From: an uncultured Christensenella sp.
GTDB taxonomy: Bacteria > Bacillota > Clostridia > Christensenellales > Pumilibacteraceae
Reading direction: 5' to 3'
Assembly (NCBI GenBank): GCA_949948895.1
Contig: CATLHE010000003.1
Coordinates: 82,671-146,670 of the forward strand
Length of the DNA stretch: 64,000 bases
The notes under the pieces are model-generated. The model was given only the letters and a program-made list of their open reading frames with translations, was not told the origin of the DNA and did no database searches. The translations under genes were made by a program, and so were the position numbers. Position 1 is the first letter of the stretch; the number at the start of each line of letters is the position of its first letter. Positions 55,801 through 64,000 of this stretch are shown here, in pieces.

Positions 55801-58800
55801 AAGGTGGAAAACCGCGACGTATATCTCCGCCGTAACGACGCAAGCTCTTCTTACCGTTTTAACACGGCTGAGTTCGGTAAGTACGTGCCGTTTGACGCCG
55901 CGCGCGGTACCGACTATATCAACTACACCATAACAGCGGGCCGCACCGTGTACGTCACGCCGTACGACCTTGCGTACGACTTCGATACGGTATCCGGTCT
56001 TAACCCCGTAGACGTTAGTACGGGCAATGCAACGTATAACACCAACCCTGCCAACGGTTCGGCGTTCCTTACGGCTGCCGATAATATCACGACAAAGTAC
56101 AACGTCAAACGCACGAGCGTTCCCAGCGTTGCCGCGACCGCGGTTACGGGCGGAGTTTCGCGCGGGCTGTTGACGTTTGCCAATCCTTCGTCGTTCAACA
56201 CGACTATGAGCTCGTATCATACGTACTTCGATGCGGAAATGTTGGAGACTTACGACGATAACGGCGTGCGTAAGGCCATACCCGTTATCAAGATCACGGC
56301 AAACTCGAGGACGGCTGCAAACCTTCCTTTGATACGGTTCTCCGTTACCGACGGATTCTCTTCGGTCGACTGCGTTATCTCTATCACTGTAGAAAACGCG
56401 GCGCCCGAGCTCAAAGACACCGTAGCCGACGTTTACAAGATAACCGCGGGCGCGGCGGACACGCAAAACGGCGTGATGAGCTCTTACGAGTTCACCGCTT
56501 CGTCGCTTGCTTTCGACCGCGATAACGATACCGTTGCGTTTGTGGCGGACGGCGTAAGAGTCGTTGCGTACGACGCAAACAACCTTTCTGCCGACGGCAC
56601 GCATTATTTTGAAGCGGTTAAGATCGTGAACGGCGTATATGTAGGCGCGGAGCTTACCGACGCCGACGCGATACCCGTATCGTCTTTCTTTACGGCGTCT
56701 ATAACGAAAGGCACGGGCGACTATCTCGGTCAAAACGTAATACTTGTTACGCCGTATTCGTCCACTCAGCTTTCCAACCTGCCCATGTACGTCGAGTTTG
56801 AAGTTACCGACGGATTCAGAGCGCAGGAAAAGATATCCACTTTGCACGTGCAGATCGAAGTCATCAACTCGATCCCCGTGTTCGACGCGGAAGAAACGCT
56901 CAAAAAAGAAGCCGACGACCGCATATGGTATTACTCGTACGATACGGTCGCGCAAAAGGGCAGCGCGCGTTATATAGTCGGCAACGAGGAGCTTTACAAC
57001 TCCACGGCTATCAGCGCTTCGCCCGCAAACAAGCTGTTGCTGTTCTCCGATGCGGACGGCAATCAGACCGTGCTTTTGGATACCCATAACGACACGCTTA
57101 CGACAGATCTTGTCAAAACGGTAAACGAGCTGTCCGACAGCCGCCGTATAACCGAATCCGACTTCGGCGAGACCAATCCCGATACGGCTGTACTTTATAC
57201 GCGTACCTACGGCGATTCTACGTCTTCGCAGGATTATATGGAGCTCGGCAGTAAGGCGCACTTTACGGTAAACGTGAAATTCTGGCGCAAAAACGCCGAC
57301 GGAACGTTTACTCCCGTTACCGAAACCACAAATACCAATCTCGACGACCGCAAGTATTGGGCGATAGAAATAATCGACGAGTCGGTATTCGAAGGCAACG
57401 ATTATAACGGATTCAGAACGCAGCTCGCCATTGCCGTAAAAGACGAACAGGACGGTAAAGACGTATACGTAGGCGACCGCGACAATAGCGACAAGGGCGC
57501 GTCCGGCGTAAAGGTAGTAAACTTCTTCTTCCATTACCAGACCCCCGGCGTTCGCGCGATGCACGAGTTCTACCGCACCGATCCCAATGCGGAAGCGCGT
57601 GTAAAGCTTTCCACGCATCTTAAACCCACGGGCAATACTTCCGGATCCGTAGACGAGTCCATCGAAAACTATTCGGTAGACTACGAGTTTATCAAAAAGG
57701 ACTTCGGTTCGTCCTTGCCTTACAGCGGCACGGTCACCGGTCAGACTGGTTTGCAGTCCGCCAAGTTCAACGAGGAATTCCGTTACTATTACTTTGTCAA
57801 CGTGCGCGGCGGCGACAGAACGCCCAAGCGTTACAACAGCTCCACGCCGTTCAAGTACGAGCCCGTTTTGGTCTCTGCCAATTCGGCGAGCGAAACGATA
57901 GTTCCCATGAGCTACCTCGCCATGCCTCAGACTTTCTCCGTGGCGGCGGGTACTGACGCAAGCAATCAAAAACATATCGTATTCAACAACGTCGATGACA
58001 GCGGCATGTATTCGGACGGCGAGACCGGAGGCACGCCCAACTACGCGCTGTGGGTCGATAACGAGACTTATCTCAAAAAGATATTCGAAAACGTTTCGCT
58101 TACCGACGGCAAGACCGAATACAAAGGTTACGAAGGAATTAAGAATAATCCCTATCTTTCGATCACGTATACCGCCGACGTCACCGGTCTTAGCAGCATG
58201 TATATCAATACGAGTCGCGCCGAATGGGACGAAAATGCGGATACGCCCGAAACTCCTTCTGTCAGCGCGGCTTACCGTGAAGATAAATACGGATTCAAAA
58301 TAGCCAAAAAGCAGGGCTCGCCCCGTGTTACTAGCACGCTGAGACTGTCCGTCGACGTAAAAACCAACGATAACAAGCAAAGCGCCAAAACCGTTTTTGT
58401 CGATATCAACGTCGAAAACTCCAGACCGGGAAACTTCGGTTACGATAATAACCGCAACTACGTCAGCTTTAACGTAGATCTTACCACGGCGGATTCGGTC
58501 GGCGAGAATGCGGGCGCGTACGCCGAGTTCTTGAAAGACGGTCAGACGTCGCAGATACCCGGTAAAGTAAGTGGCGCGCGCAAGACGACGATCAAATACA
58601 CCGATGCGGACGGCACCGACGCCATGCGGTTCTATTTGCCCTCGGCTTCCGATAAGAAGCTTTCGGAGGTCATGACCGCTTCGGAGCTTGCTCATATCAA
58701 TACTGCGGATTCTTGCACCGCGGCAAGCTACAACAAGTATGTGAGCAATCTCATACTCGATCGCAACACAAACAACGAGATCGCTCCCGGCGATACTACC

Positions 58801-61800
58801 TACGACACGACGGTGGAAGACCTTGTGCCCAATCCCGGGTATACCAAGTTCTTTACGGTGTCGCCTACGGACGATTCGTCGCAGACGTTGCAGATAGTTC
58901 CCGTCGCAAAGACGCAGCTAAATATACCGACGAGCGACGCGGATTTCAACGATTATCTCACCGCCAACCATTTGGCGTACGACAGCAGAAACGGAGATAT
59001 CTACTATCCGTTTAAAGTGCTCGCGTACGACGACTGCGACGGCAGCGGCTTCACCCGCGGTTACTGGGTGCTTACCGTTATCAACGTGCATATCGGCAAC
59101 CACAGAATGGCGGCTGTCGGCGGCAACAACAAAGTTAATACGGTAAAGCTTACGCGCGGCGTAAACTACGCTATAGACGTATCCACGCTTCTCACAGATT
59201 ACGACGTTCCCGTCAGCGGCTTGTCCATGACTACCGACAAAGCGCAATGGGACGATCTCGATACGCCTATACCGCACGACAATGCGTCCGACAAATTCGA
59301 CGTCGCCAAGAACGGTCAGCTCGTTCACGACCTTTTGGTAATGCCCGTCAGCGGCACGACGCTCAACTACAAAGTTTACTCGGATGCCGCTTGCACCGAC
59401 GAGATAACGGGCAGTAGTCTGCCTATATCCGTCAAGACGGCAAGCTCCCTTGTCGCGAGCGGCGGCACGCCTGCCGTATCCGATTATTCGACGATCGTAT
59501 TTGTTACCGAAAGCGCGTTCAAGACCGTGTATTACGTGACGCTTACCGTAAACGACGGCGCGGGCTCTTCGGTGACGCTCAAGTTTAAAGTGCAGTACGC
59601 CAACGAAGCGCCGTTTAAAAACGCGGACACCTACGGCAACGCCAATACCATAGAGATCGTCATGAAAAAAGGCGATACGTTCTCGCTGTACGCGACCGAC
59701 GTCAACACCTTCGACAACGATACTAAGGGCGGTTTTGTGTCGCCTTCGAAATTTGACGATATCGTAGCGAAAGGAGATTATCCTTCGGATACTGCGGAAG
59801 AGTTGCTTAACAACTTCCTCAAATATACGACGTCCGATTACAACGACAAAGAGGTTGCCGATGCCGATCACTATCTCGGCGGGCTTGTAGTCGGCGATGA
59901 CGACGCGCCGAGCACGCTCCGATTCTTAATGCGCAGCACTGTGTTTGAAGGCAATTTGGTCGGCGACAACTTCACGATGGCTTTCCTTTGCCCCGTGTCT
60001 TCGGAAGACGGCGACGGTGAATATCCCACGCGCATCGATATAAAAGCGCAGGGCGTTGTCAATAATGCCGTGCTCAAAGTGGCATTGCAGGACGATAAAG
60101 GCAACACGACGTATGTACCCGTCAATATCACAGTGCTTCCCACTGCGCCCCATGTCGTATCTCCGATCCCTTCGAGACTTGAAAAAGACTACGGCATGAA
60201 AGCGGTAGCGGGCGAGGATAACACGTATGAATTGACTCTTAAGTACGGCGAGAGTTTCGACGAGCGTCTCGACAGCTTTATGGACGATATCGATCTTAAC
60301 GATAAGCAGTACATCTATATCCCCTCGGTATTCGACGGGTCCAAGTTCAAGATCATAGAGCCTACGGGACTTACGACGGTTGCGGCGTCCTCGACCGATG
60401 AAGAGTTTGCCAATAGAATTAAAATAACGGCGCTCGATTTTATCCCCGATTCATCCGACTTTACGGAAGTTATATTCCGTGTGTCCGACGCGCACGGCGC
60501 GCAGTCCGAGGAGATCACGTTTAGGATAAGGATCGTTCCCAACGAGCTTAAACCCGTTACGGCGGGCTCGACATCGATGGCTACGCTCAACGTCAAGAGC
60601 TATGCGCAGTACGTCGACGACGGTTTGGAACAGGTGTTCGAAATAGTTTCCAAGACGACCGACGGCGCCACTGCCGCCGACCGCGCCGCGATGATGTTTA
60701 TCGACCCCGACGTCAACGCTCCGTCCGCGCAGTACGACGTGTCGGTGTATGCTCTTCTCGATAAGGATCTTAATCCCATAAGCGCAAACAAGCTCAACTC
60801 TACCGACTACCAGTATAAAGACGAATCGCTTATCTGCAGCGTTATAAACGGCGCGCCTAATGCCGGTTCGGGTAGTGAAGTGTGCATGCACGTTGCTAAG
60901 TTCTTCGGCGTGAGCATTACCGAGGACGGTAAGTATCTTATCGTTACGCCCAATGCGGCGATAATACAGTCCGACGGAACTCTTTCGTCGATCAATCTGT
61001 ACTTCGAGGTTTCTAAGCGCTATACCGACGGCTCGAGCCAGACGATGGCTACCCGTTCGTATACGTCCAAGGTGACCGTTGCGGATTCCGATCCGATAGT
61101 TGTCGAAAGCAACGCTCTCAACTACGGCTATCCTTATCTGGACAACAGCATGAGAGAGGAAGGCTTCCTCAGCTTTACGGGCACCGTAGGCGAAGAGCTT
61201 TCTTGGAAGCTGTACGACGATAACGACGAGAACCACGGTTTGTTCTACGATTACGACCATATGAACTACAAGGACGGTAACGAGCGCTTGTCGTTTGTCC
61301 GCGCCGAGGTAGGGACTCTCACCAACGTTCGCGAAGGCGAGAACTATATGGACGGAGGCAAACCCAAGCCCAACGATCCGGTGCTCAGCGTCACGGAAAG
61401 TACCGACCACTCCAACCTGACGATCAGAATAAACCGTAAGGTCAAGGATCAGTACAGACGTCAGGACGAAAAGACGGGCGAGCTTTTGCCCATGTTGATA
61501 CCTATCGATATCTACTGCGCGGACTACGTCGCCTTAAAATCCAAAGATACGTCCAAGTACGTCAAGACCACGATTTTAGTGACTATCGAGAACGATCCGC
61601 CCGTATTTAAAGAAGTTGCGAGCTCGGTAGGTCTCGGTTATTCGATCACGGGTTCGGAGTATACCGGATTCGAAATGGATCTGTCTATAGCTACCGGTCA
61701 GGTCGCGACTATACGGCTTCAGGACATTATCAACGACGCGGACTTCGACTTCGATAAGTTCACGCTCGTCAATACCAATACGTCCAATCCGTGCATTATG

Positions 61801-63750
61801 CCTGCCCGTAGCGATGCTCCCGCAAAGCTCGGTAACGAAATGTTCTCGTACTACACGGTAAGCAATGCCAACGAGTACGGTTCTCAATCGCTTAAGACGA
61901 TAACCATAACCTGCTTGTCCAAAGTTCGCGGCGACACGCTCGATTGCGACCTTATGATAAGCGACGGCGAGGCGAGAACGAGCAGACTTGTCATTCATCT
62001 CAGCGTCGGCAACAGCGCGCCCGTACAAAAATCGATAGAACAGCGGTCCATCACGATAATGGGCGTCGACTTGGGCGCGACGGTCGCTAACCCCGTGTTT
62101 ACCGACAACATCATCAACTACGTCACCGATATCAACCCGAGCGATTGCATCGACGTTACCACGGGCTACGATCCCGACGGCGAGCGCGCGAGCAAAACCT
62201 ACGTGTACATCGATAGATTTAACGTGTATACCGACAGTACTGCTCCGACCGATTCCGACAGACCGTCGCTTTACGGTCCCGGACTGACTGAAAGCAGCGA
62301 TCCCGATGCCGAAGTCGTCGACTCTGCGTTCAGCATCGAGTGGAACGAGAATATCACGCATCAGACGTTTGGCATTAAGCCCACGCCCGGCGTGTTCGGC
62401 GTACAAAAGGTAAGCCTTCGCGTTTACGACGGCGGTTACGTCGACGGCGCCAATACCGTGCTCGACGCGGAATTTACCGACGTAGAGCTTATAATTACGG
62501 TCGCTTGCCCCGTAGACGTGAGCGAGCTCGACGAGTTCGAGATAGCCGACCGCGTTACCCGTAAGATCACGCCCGAACTGCTCCTCAATACGGACGACGA
62601 GCCGTACAGAGCCGAGGGCTATGAAATAACCGGGATCACGGTCACGGGCAATCTCCGCGCTCAGGCGCCCGCAAACGTGCAAAGCGCGGGATACTCGGTA
62701 CTCCCGTCCGCTGTCACCGAAAACGATTGGCGCGTGACGGCAACCGCTCGCGGCGGCTCAGACGACAAGATGAGCGTTACGTTCAAAGTCGGTAATACCT
62801 CGGTAACGCACGACTTTAAAGTAAAAGTAACGACTAACTCCGCGCCCGTTATCTCGCTTACCGGCAATAAAGCTATATATAGCAAATCGGAACTCAGGGA
62901 AGGCAACATCATTACCGTTCATCCCGAAGACTGGTTTACCGATAAGGACATAGACGACGTCATTCGTTTCGTGTCGCCCGTCAAGGTCAAGATTTCCGCT
63001 TATGCAGACGTTCACCTCAACGAGCAGACCAATACGATAGATATTCGTTTCAAGGGCAGAGGCACGACCGAGCTTACAGTCAACGTGTGCGATTTGACCA
63101 ACGTCGCCACGTCGTACACCATAACTATCGGTTGCAGCGATATGGAAGAACTCGGCTGGTGGGCTGCGTTTATGGCTAAGATCCAGACCAACCCCCTGTT
63201 GTACGGTATTATCGCCGGCGGTATACTGCTTCTTATCATCGCCATCATCATAATAGCCGTAATCGTTCACAAGCGCAGAAAGATGCGTCGCGAGATCGAG
63301 GCTCTGCTCAATTCCGAAGCGGAACTCAATGAGGAAATGCTCAGGCTCAGCGGCGGTATCGGCGCTACCATGTACCAGTCGTACGGGTATCTGCCTCCCG
63401 CTTCGCAGGCGATGAACGATCCCGGACTTATGCTCGGCAGTTCCGCCAACAATCCCACGCCCAACAATTTGCAGCTCGGCGTAGGTACGGGACAGACCGC
63501 GGGCGTACAGCAGACCACCGATATTACGGGCTATCCGCAGACCAATCCCCGTACTCAGAATATCCCTACCGACAGCATGCCCGGCTCGAATCCTCAGTTC
63601 GGTCAAGGCAATCCTCAGTTCGGTAACGCGGCGCGCCCGCAGCAGCCCGGTGCAAACGGTATGTCTCAAGGCGCAGGTCAGGGCGGTATGCAAAACAACA
63701 ACTTCGGCAACTTGCCCAACGACGACGGGTTCGATCCCGACAGCTTCTAG
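52858..63750 (+). CDS. Giant (3630 aa) anchored surface protein with Gly-rich domain, Ig/cadherin-like repeats and low-complexity cytoplasmic tail
   Basis: Single uninterrupted frame of 10.9 kb. Residues 16-36 are a membrane-targeting helix (signal anchor or uncleaved signal). Residues about 100-265 form a Gly-rich region (WGAQGAGGGKGGYS ... LVAGGGGGGG) like the bacterial Gly_rich surface domain. Then come about 3100 residues of cadherin-like/Ig-like units, each ending in phrases such as ITVENAAPEL, EVINSIPVF, TIENDPPVF, LSVGNSAPV. Near 3450-3470 a second helix (LLYGIIAGGILLLIIAIIIIAVIV) is followed by KRRKMRREIEALL and about 150 residues rich in Gln, Asn, Gly, Pro (GSNPQFGQGNPQFGN). No sortase or S-layer motif is seen. 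ATG 52858 follows AAAGGAGAGG. It likely bridges cell surface and partner surfaces; ligand unknown. Confidence 0.85.
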   Translation: MKERSTGMTPKAKRILAIIVSAVIAIALGITCALCLSTDKRKSVVDVEDGEGVTTSAAFSNLNGDALLNGVSNYTIKTGDYVDYTYNGGFYYVTIPRGTFTLECWGAQGAGGGKGGYSRMTIVMNDPQVCNIVVGGAGSGRTGGYNGGGNGTAGNGGGGGASHICHVNQNKLLKNCNMGNMVLVAGGGGGGGNISYAQSYASNGLVGQGTNSTYGGGSGYYSGSANGSYGRSGGNWLNTGAWGYTTSNRTNSYGVRGGNGLVRITVGAGINAGPVPTETGGKNIGSKARGGSINVTATTIAKNPDGTASAVWFTNGSGNLDLANSVELYLNSACTVSATNYVDWTKNTNRSTLSITKIKRYPRNGVDYQTADGVLTLYVKMVDNQGPANTKRGMNAIPFKITVTNSDIAVRTTSNPNSGGVVGNGYITYNKTSSTGAYSYRLGSSNFTGANDIYKDYTTTAGIYNPLGTGKQTVFIANTLQKQNTAGFTVNVADIYTDADTSYDKVAIKSFTVASGASCYPTNFTVTPTLDSETNGLYSALTIKPTNVLPNGTIAIAITLKVKQVEKVTKAEIGTENSAVTLVFKFANTRPFFASASDAANNAHRKAEPLVELNVGGPSKDLSLSDFLFDPDNSVSTFVTSNGLKIPDKDYISVTYNNTVVALTNSNYNKGSTVTNTWETGEGNADVWDNVEFPKEKRDRMIALAGTAQAANAWVTYSYVNSTTIRFTARAASQYMYKQTSPARLGDFYVLVRIADAGNTTDNGIWYPIAIKVNSSAPVEPNVTANVTLGFNEQSAGVGDTDGNGKDGAAGTPTSAYLTPVSYTDANGVLHGIGTTTPQQIGEANKQVTPFVTDKDIFAYPAGSGVSDFARELNEIVVLNGTTANAVIDTVYTDEFFTVTLVPLYAHKRVFELLTADQMANMHISELVGEERNGVSNADDIRKFYGLKVTAKSGTDNYYYEFDVKVVDSHGSKNDAVRVYVKVENRDVYLRRNDASSSYRFNTAEFGKYVPFDAARGTDYINYTITAGRTVYVTPYDLAYDFDTVSGLNPVDVSTGNATYNTNPANGSAFLTAADNITTKYNVKRTSVPSVAATAVTGGVSRGLLTFANPSSFNTTMSSYHTYFDAEMLETYDDNGVRKAIPVIKITANSRTAANLPLIRFSVTDGFSSVDCVISITVENAAPELKDTVADVYKITAGAADTQNGVMSSYEFTASSLAFDRDNDTVAFVADGVRVVAYDANNLSADGTHYFEAVKIVNGVYVGAELTDADAIPVSSFFTASITKGTGDYLGQNVILVTPYSSTQLSNLPMYVEFEVTDGFRAQEKISTLHVQIEVINSIPVFDAEETLKKEADDRIWYYSYDTVAQKGSARYIVGNEELYNSTAISASPANKLLLFSDADGNQTVLLDTHNDTLTTDLVKTVNELSDSRRITESDFGETNPDTAVLYTRTYGDSTSSQDYMELGSKAHFTVNVKFWRKNADGTFTPVTETTNTNLDDRKYWAIEIIDESVFEGNDYNGFRTQLAIAVKDEQDGKDVYVGDRDNSDKGASGVKVVNFFFHYQTPGVRAMHEFYRTDPNAEARVKLSTHLKPTGNTSGSVDESIENYSVDYEFIKKDFGSSLPYSGTVTGQTGLQSAKFNEEFRYYYFVNVRGGDRTPKRYNSSTPFKYEPVLVSANSASETIVPMSYLAMPQTFSVAAGTDASNQKHIVFNNVDDSGMYSDGETGGTPNYALWVDNETYLKKIFENVSLTDGKTEYKGYEGIKNNPYLSITYTADVTGLSSMYINTSRAEWDENADTPETPSVSAAYREDKYGFKIAKKQGSPRVTSTLRLSVDVKTNDNKQSAKTVFVDINVENSRPGNFGYDNNRNYVSFNVDLTTADSVGENAGAYAEFLKDGQTSQIPGKVSGARKTTIKYTDADGTDAMRFYLPSASDKKLSEVMTASELAHINTADSCTAASYNKYVSNLILDRNTNNEIAPGDTTYDTTVEDLVPNPGYTKFFTVSPTDDSSQTLQIVPVAKTQLNIPTSDADFNDYLTANHLAYDSRNGDIYYPFKVLAYDDCDGSGFTRGYWVLTVINVHIGNHRMAAVGGNNKVNTVKLTRGVNYAIDVSTLLTDYDVPVSGLSMTTDKAQWDDLDTPIPHDNASDKFDVAKNGQLVHDLLVMPVSGTTLNYKVYSDAACTDEITGSSLPISVKTASSLVASGGTPAVSDYSTIVFVTESAFKTVYYVTLTVNDGAGSSVTLKFKVQYANEAPFKNADTYGNANTIEIVMKKGDTFSLYATDVNTFDNDTKGGFVSPSKFDDIVAKGDYPSDTAEELLNNFLKYTTSDYNDKEVADADHYLGGLVVGDDDAPSTLRFLMRSTVFEGNLVGDNFTMAFLCPVSSEDGDGEYPTRIDIKAQGVVNNAVLKVALQDDKGNTTYVPVNITVLPTAPHVVSPIPSRLEKDYGMKAVAGEDNTYELTLKYGESFDERLDSFMDDIDLNDKQYIYIPSVFDGSKFKIIEPTGLTTVAASSTDEEFANRIKITALDFIPDSSDFTEVIFRVSDAHGAQSEEITFRIRIVPNELKPVTAGSTSMATLNVKSYAQYVDDGLEQVFEIVSKTTDGATAADRAAMMFIDPDVNAPSAQYDVSVYALLDKDLNPISANKLNSTDYQYKDESLICSVINGAPNAGSGSEVCMHVAKFFGVSITEDGKYLIVTPNAAIIQSDGTLSSINLYFEVSKRYTDGSSQTMATRSYTSKVTVADSDPIVVESNALNYGYPYLDNSMREEGFLSFTGTVGEELSWKLYDDNDENHGLFYDYDHMNYKDGNERLSFVRAEVGTLTNVREGENYMDGGKPKPNDPVLSVTESTDHSNLTIRINRKVKDQYRRQDEKTGELLPMLIPIDIYCADYVALKSKDTSKYVKTTILVTIENDPPVFKEVASSVGLGYSITGSEYTGFEMDLSIATGQVATIRLQDIINDADFDFDKFTLVNTNTSNPCIMPARSDAPAKLGNEMFSYYTVSNANEYGSQSLKTITITCLSKVRGDTLDCDLMISDGEARTSRLVIHLSVGNSAPVQKSIEQRSITIMGVDLGATVANPVFTDNIINYVTDINPSDCIDVTTGYDPDGERASKTYVYIDRFNVYTDSTAPTDSDRPSLYGPGLTESSDPDAEVVDSAFSIEWNENITHQTFGIKPTPGVFGVQKVSLRVYDGGYVDGANTVLDAEFTDVELIITVACPVDVSELDEFEIADRVTRKITPELLLNTDDEPYRAEGYEITGITVTGNLRAQAPANVQSAGYSVLPSAVTENDWRVTATARGGSDDKMSVTFKVGNTSVTHDFKVKVTTNSAPVISLTGNKAIYSKSELREGNIITVHPEDWFTDKDIDDVIRFVSPVKVKISAYADVHLNEQTNTIDIRFKGRGTTELTVNVCDLTNVATSYTITIGCSDMEELGWWAAFMAKIQTNPLLYGIIAGGILLLIIAIIIIAVIVHKRRKMRREIEALLNSEAELNEEMLRLSGGIGATMYQSYGYLPPASQAMNDPGLMLGSSANNPTPNNLQLGVGTGQTAGVQQTTDITGYPQTNPRTQNIPTDSMPGSNPQFGQGNPQFGNAARPQQPGANGMSQGAGQGGMQNNNFGNLPNDDGFDPDSF

Positions 63751-63768
63751 TATAAGATGATCAAAAAC

Positions 63769-63808
63769 AAAAACGCACTTCGAGCCGAAAGGCAAGGGGT
63801 GCGTTTTC
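63769..63808 (+). terminator. Terminator after the giant gene
   Basis: AAAACGCAC (63770-63778) pairs with GTGCGTTTT (63799-63807). The last 190 bases of the window hold only an AT-rich stretch with an ACAATATATTGT palindrome near 63910; nothing else is supported. Confidence 0.72.
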
Positions 63809-64000
63809 CGTTTGTGTGCCGACGATAAGGTTACACTGCGAAATAATTTGATCACGGCGGGTGATATTCGCCGATTATACCACATATCTTCATTTTAGCC
63901 TCTCAAATACAATATATTGTGTTTTCAATGCTGAACTTGCACTATATATAGGTTGCTTATTTTTGTTTGTCCACGTTTTGTCCACGCTAATTATCGTCAC

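Noticed and set aside
53209..58695. 1828-codon open frame antisense to the giant gene
   Set aside because: Shadow of the plus-strand coding sequence; repetitive Arg/Val/Tyr composition, no start signals, and the plus frame carries recognisable surface modules.
63891..64000. Open minus-strand frame reaching the right edge (end of a possible gene)
   Set aside because: Only 36 codons are visible, with no recognisable motif; too little to call.

Overview
The window looks like a chromosomal segment of a low-complexity-envelope, Gram-positive-type member of the Bacillota, most likely an uncultured Clostridia-like gut bacterium. The grounds are SpoVG, SecG, type III pantothenate kinase, the GlgC/GlgD pair, a GntR-YtrA type ABC operon, many N-terminal lipobox or single-anchor surface proteins, strong Shine-Dalgarno sites and sigma-A type promoters (TTGACA-17-TATAAT). 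Base composition is moderately GC-rich with many GCG/CGC words. TGA is used as a normal stop. No transposase, phage module or CRISPR array is visible.

Layout. 1-2.8 kb: end of a CPBP-type membrane protease, rlmH, an M14 carboxypeptidase, tadA, and a small membrane protein. 2.8-7.5 kb: murC on the minus strand, then spoVG, secG and rnr on the plus strand. 7.6-10.6 kb: a promoter, a strongly folded leader with a terminator/antiterminator choice, and a BspA-like leucine-rich-repeat lipoprotein. 10.8-19.1 kb: a membrane-anchored protein (minus), ychF, argS, an anchored protein of unknown role, guaB and gpsA. 19.2-24.3 kb: a repeat-rich spacer, two lipoproteins with Listeria-Bacteroides repeats and carbohydrate-binding-like modules, and a 58-residue Cys-rich protein. 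24.5-27.6 kb: ECF transporter S component, coaX and hom as an overlapping operon. 27.7-35 kb: a 1143-residue surface protein, a HEPN ribonuclease of the RnlA (RNase LS) type, and a divergent CTP synthase whose glutaminase site is destroyed. 35-43.7 kb (minus strand): mntP, a repeat spacer, an ABC exporter, purA and a 1445-residue dehydratase activase. 43.8-47.1 kb: an autoregulated-looking GntR/ABC operon ending in an AT-rich secreted protein. 47.1-47.6 kb: tRNA-Leu(CAG) with scattered tRNA fragments. 47.9-51.8 kb: glgC-glgD-glgA. 51.8-52.7 kb: a third repeat spacer. 52.86-63.75 kb: one gene for a 3630-residue surface protein with a cytoplasmic low-complexity tail.

How it fits together. Much of the window is housekeeping (nucleotide synthesis guaB, purA, pyrG; tRNA and rRNA maturation; wall precursor synthesis; glycogen synthesis). 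Between these lie large cell-surface proteins, two of them with modules that suggest starch or glycan binding, which would fit a cell that stores glycogen.

Most worth following: (1) the leader RNA before the LRR lipoprotein; (2) the stand-alone RnlA-like HEPN RNase with an AT-hook, directly before a CTP synthase that lost its glutaminase Cys and His; (3) a family of about 62-bp intergenic repeats ending in hairpins whose two arms change together between copies, present in at least 13 copies in three spacers. All calls come from reading the sequence and recalled family motifs; no database search was run.
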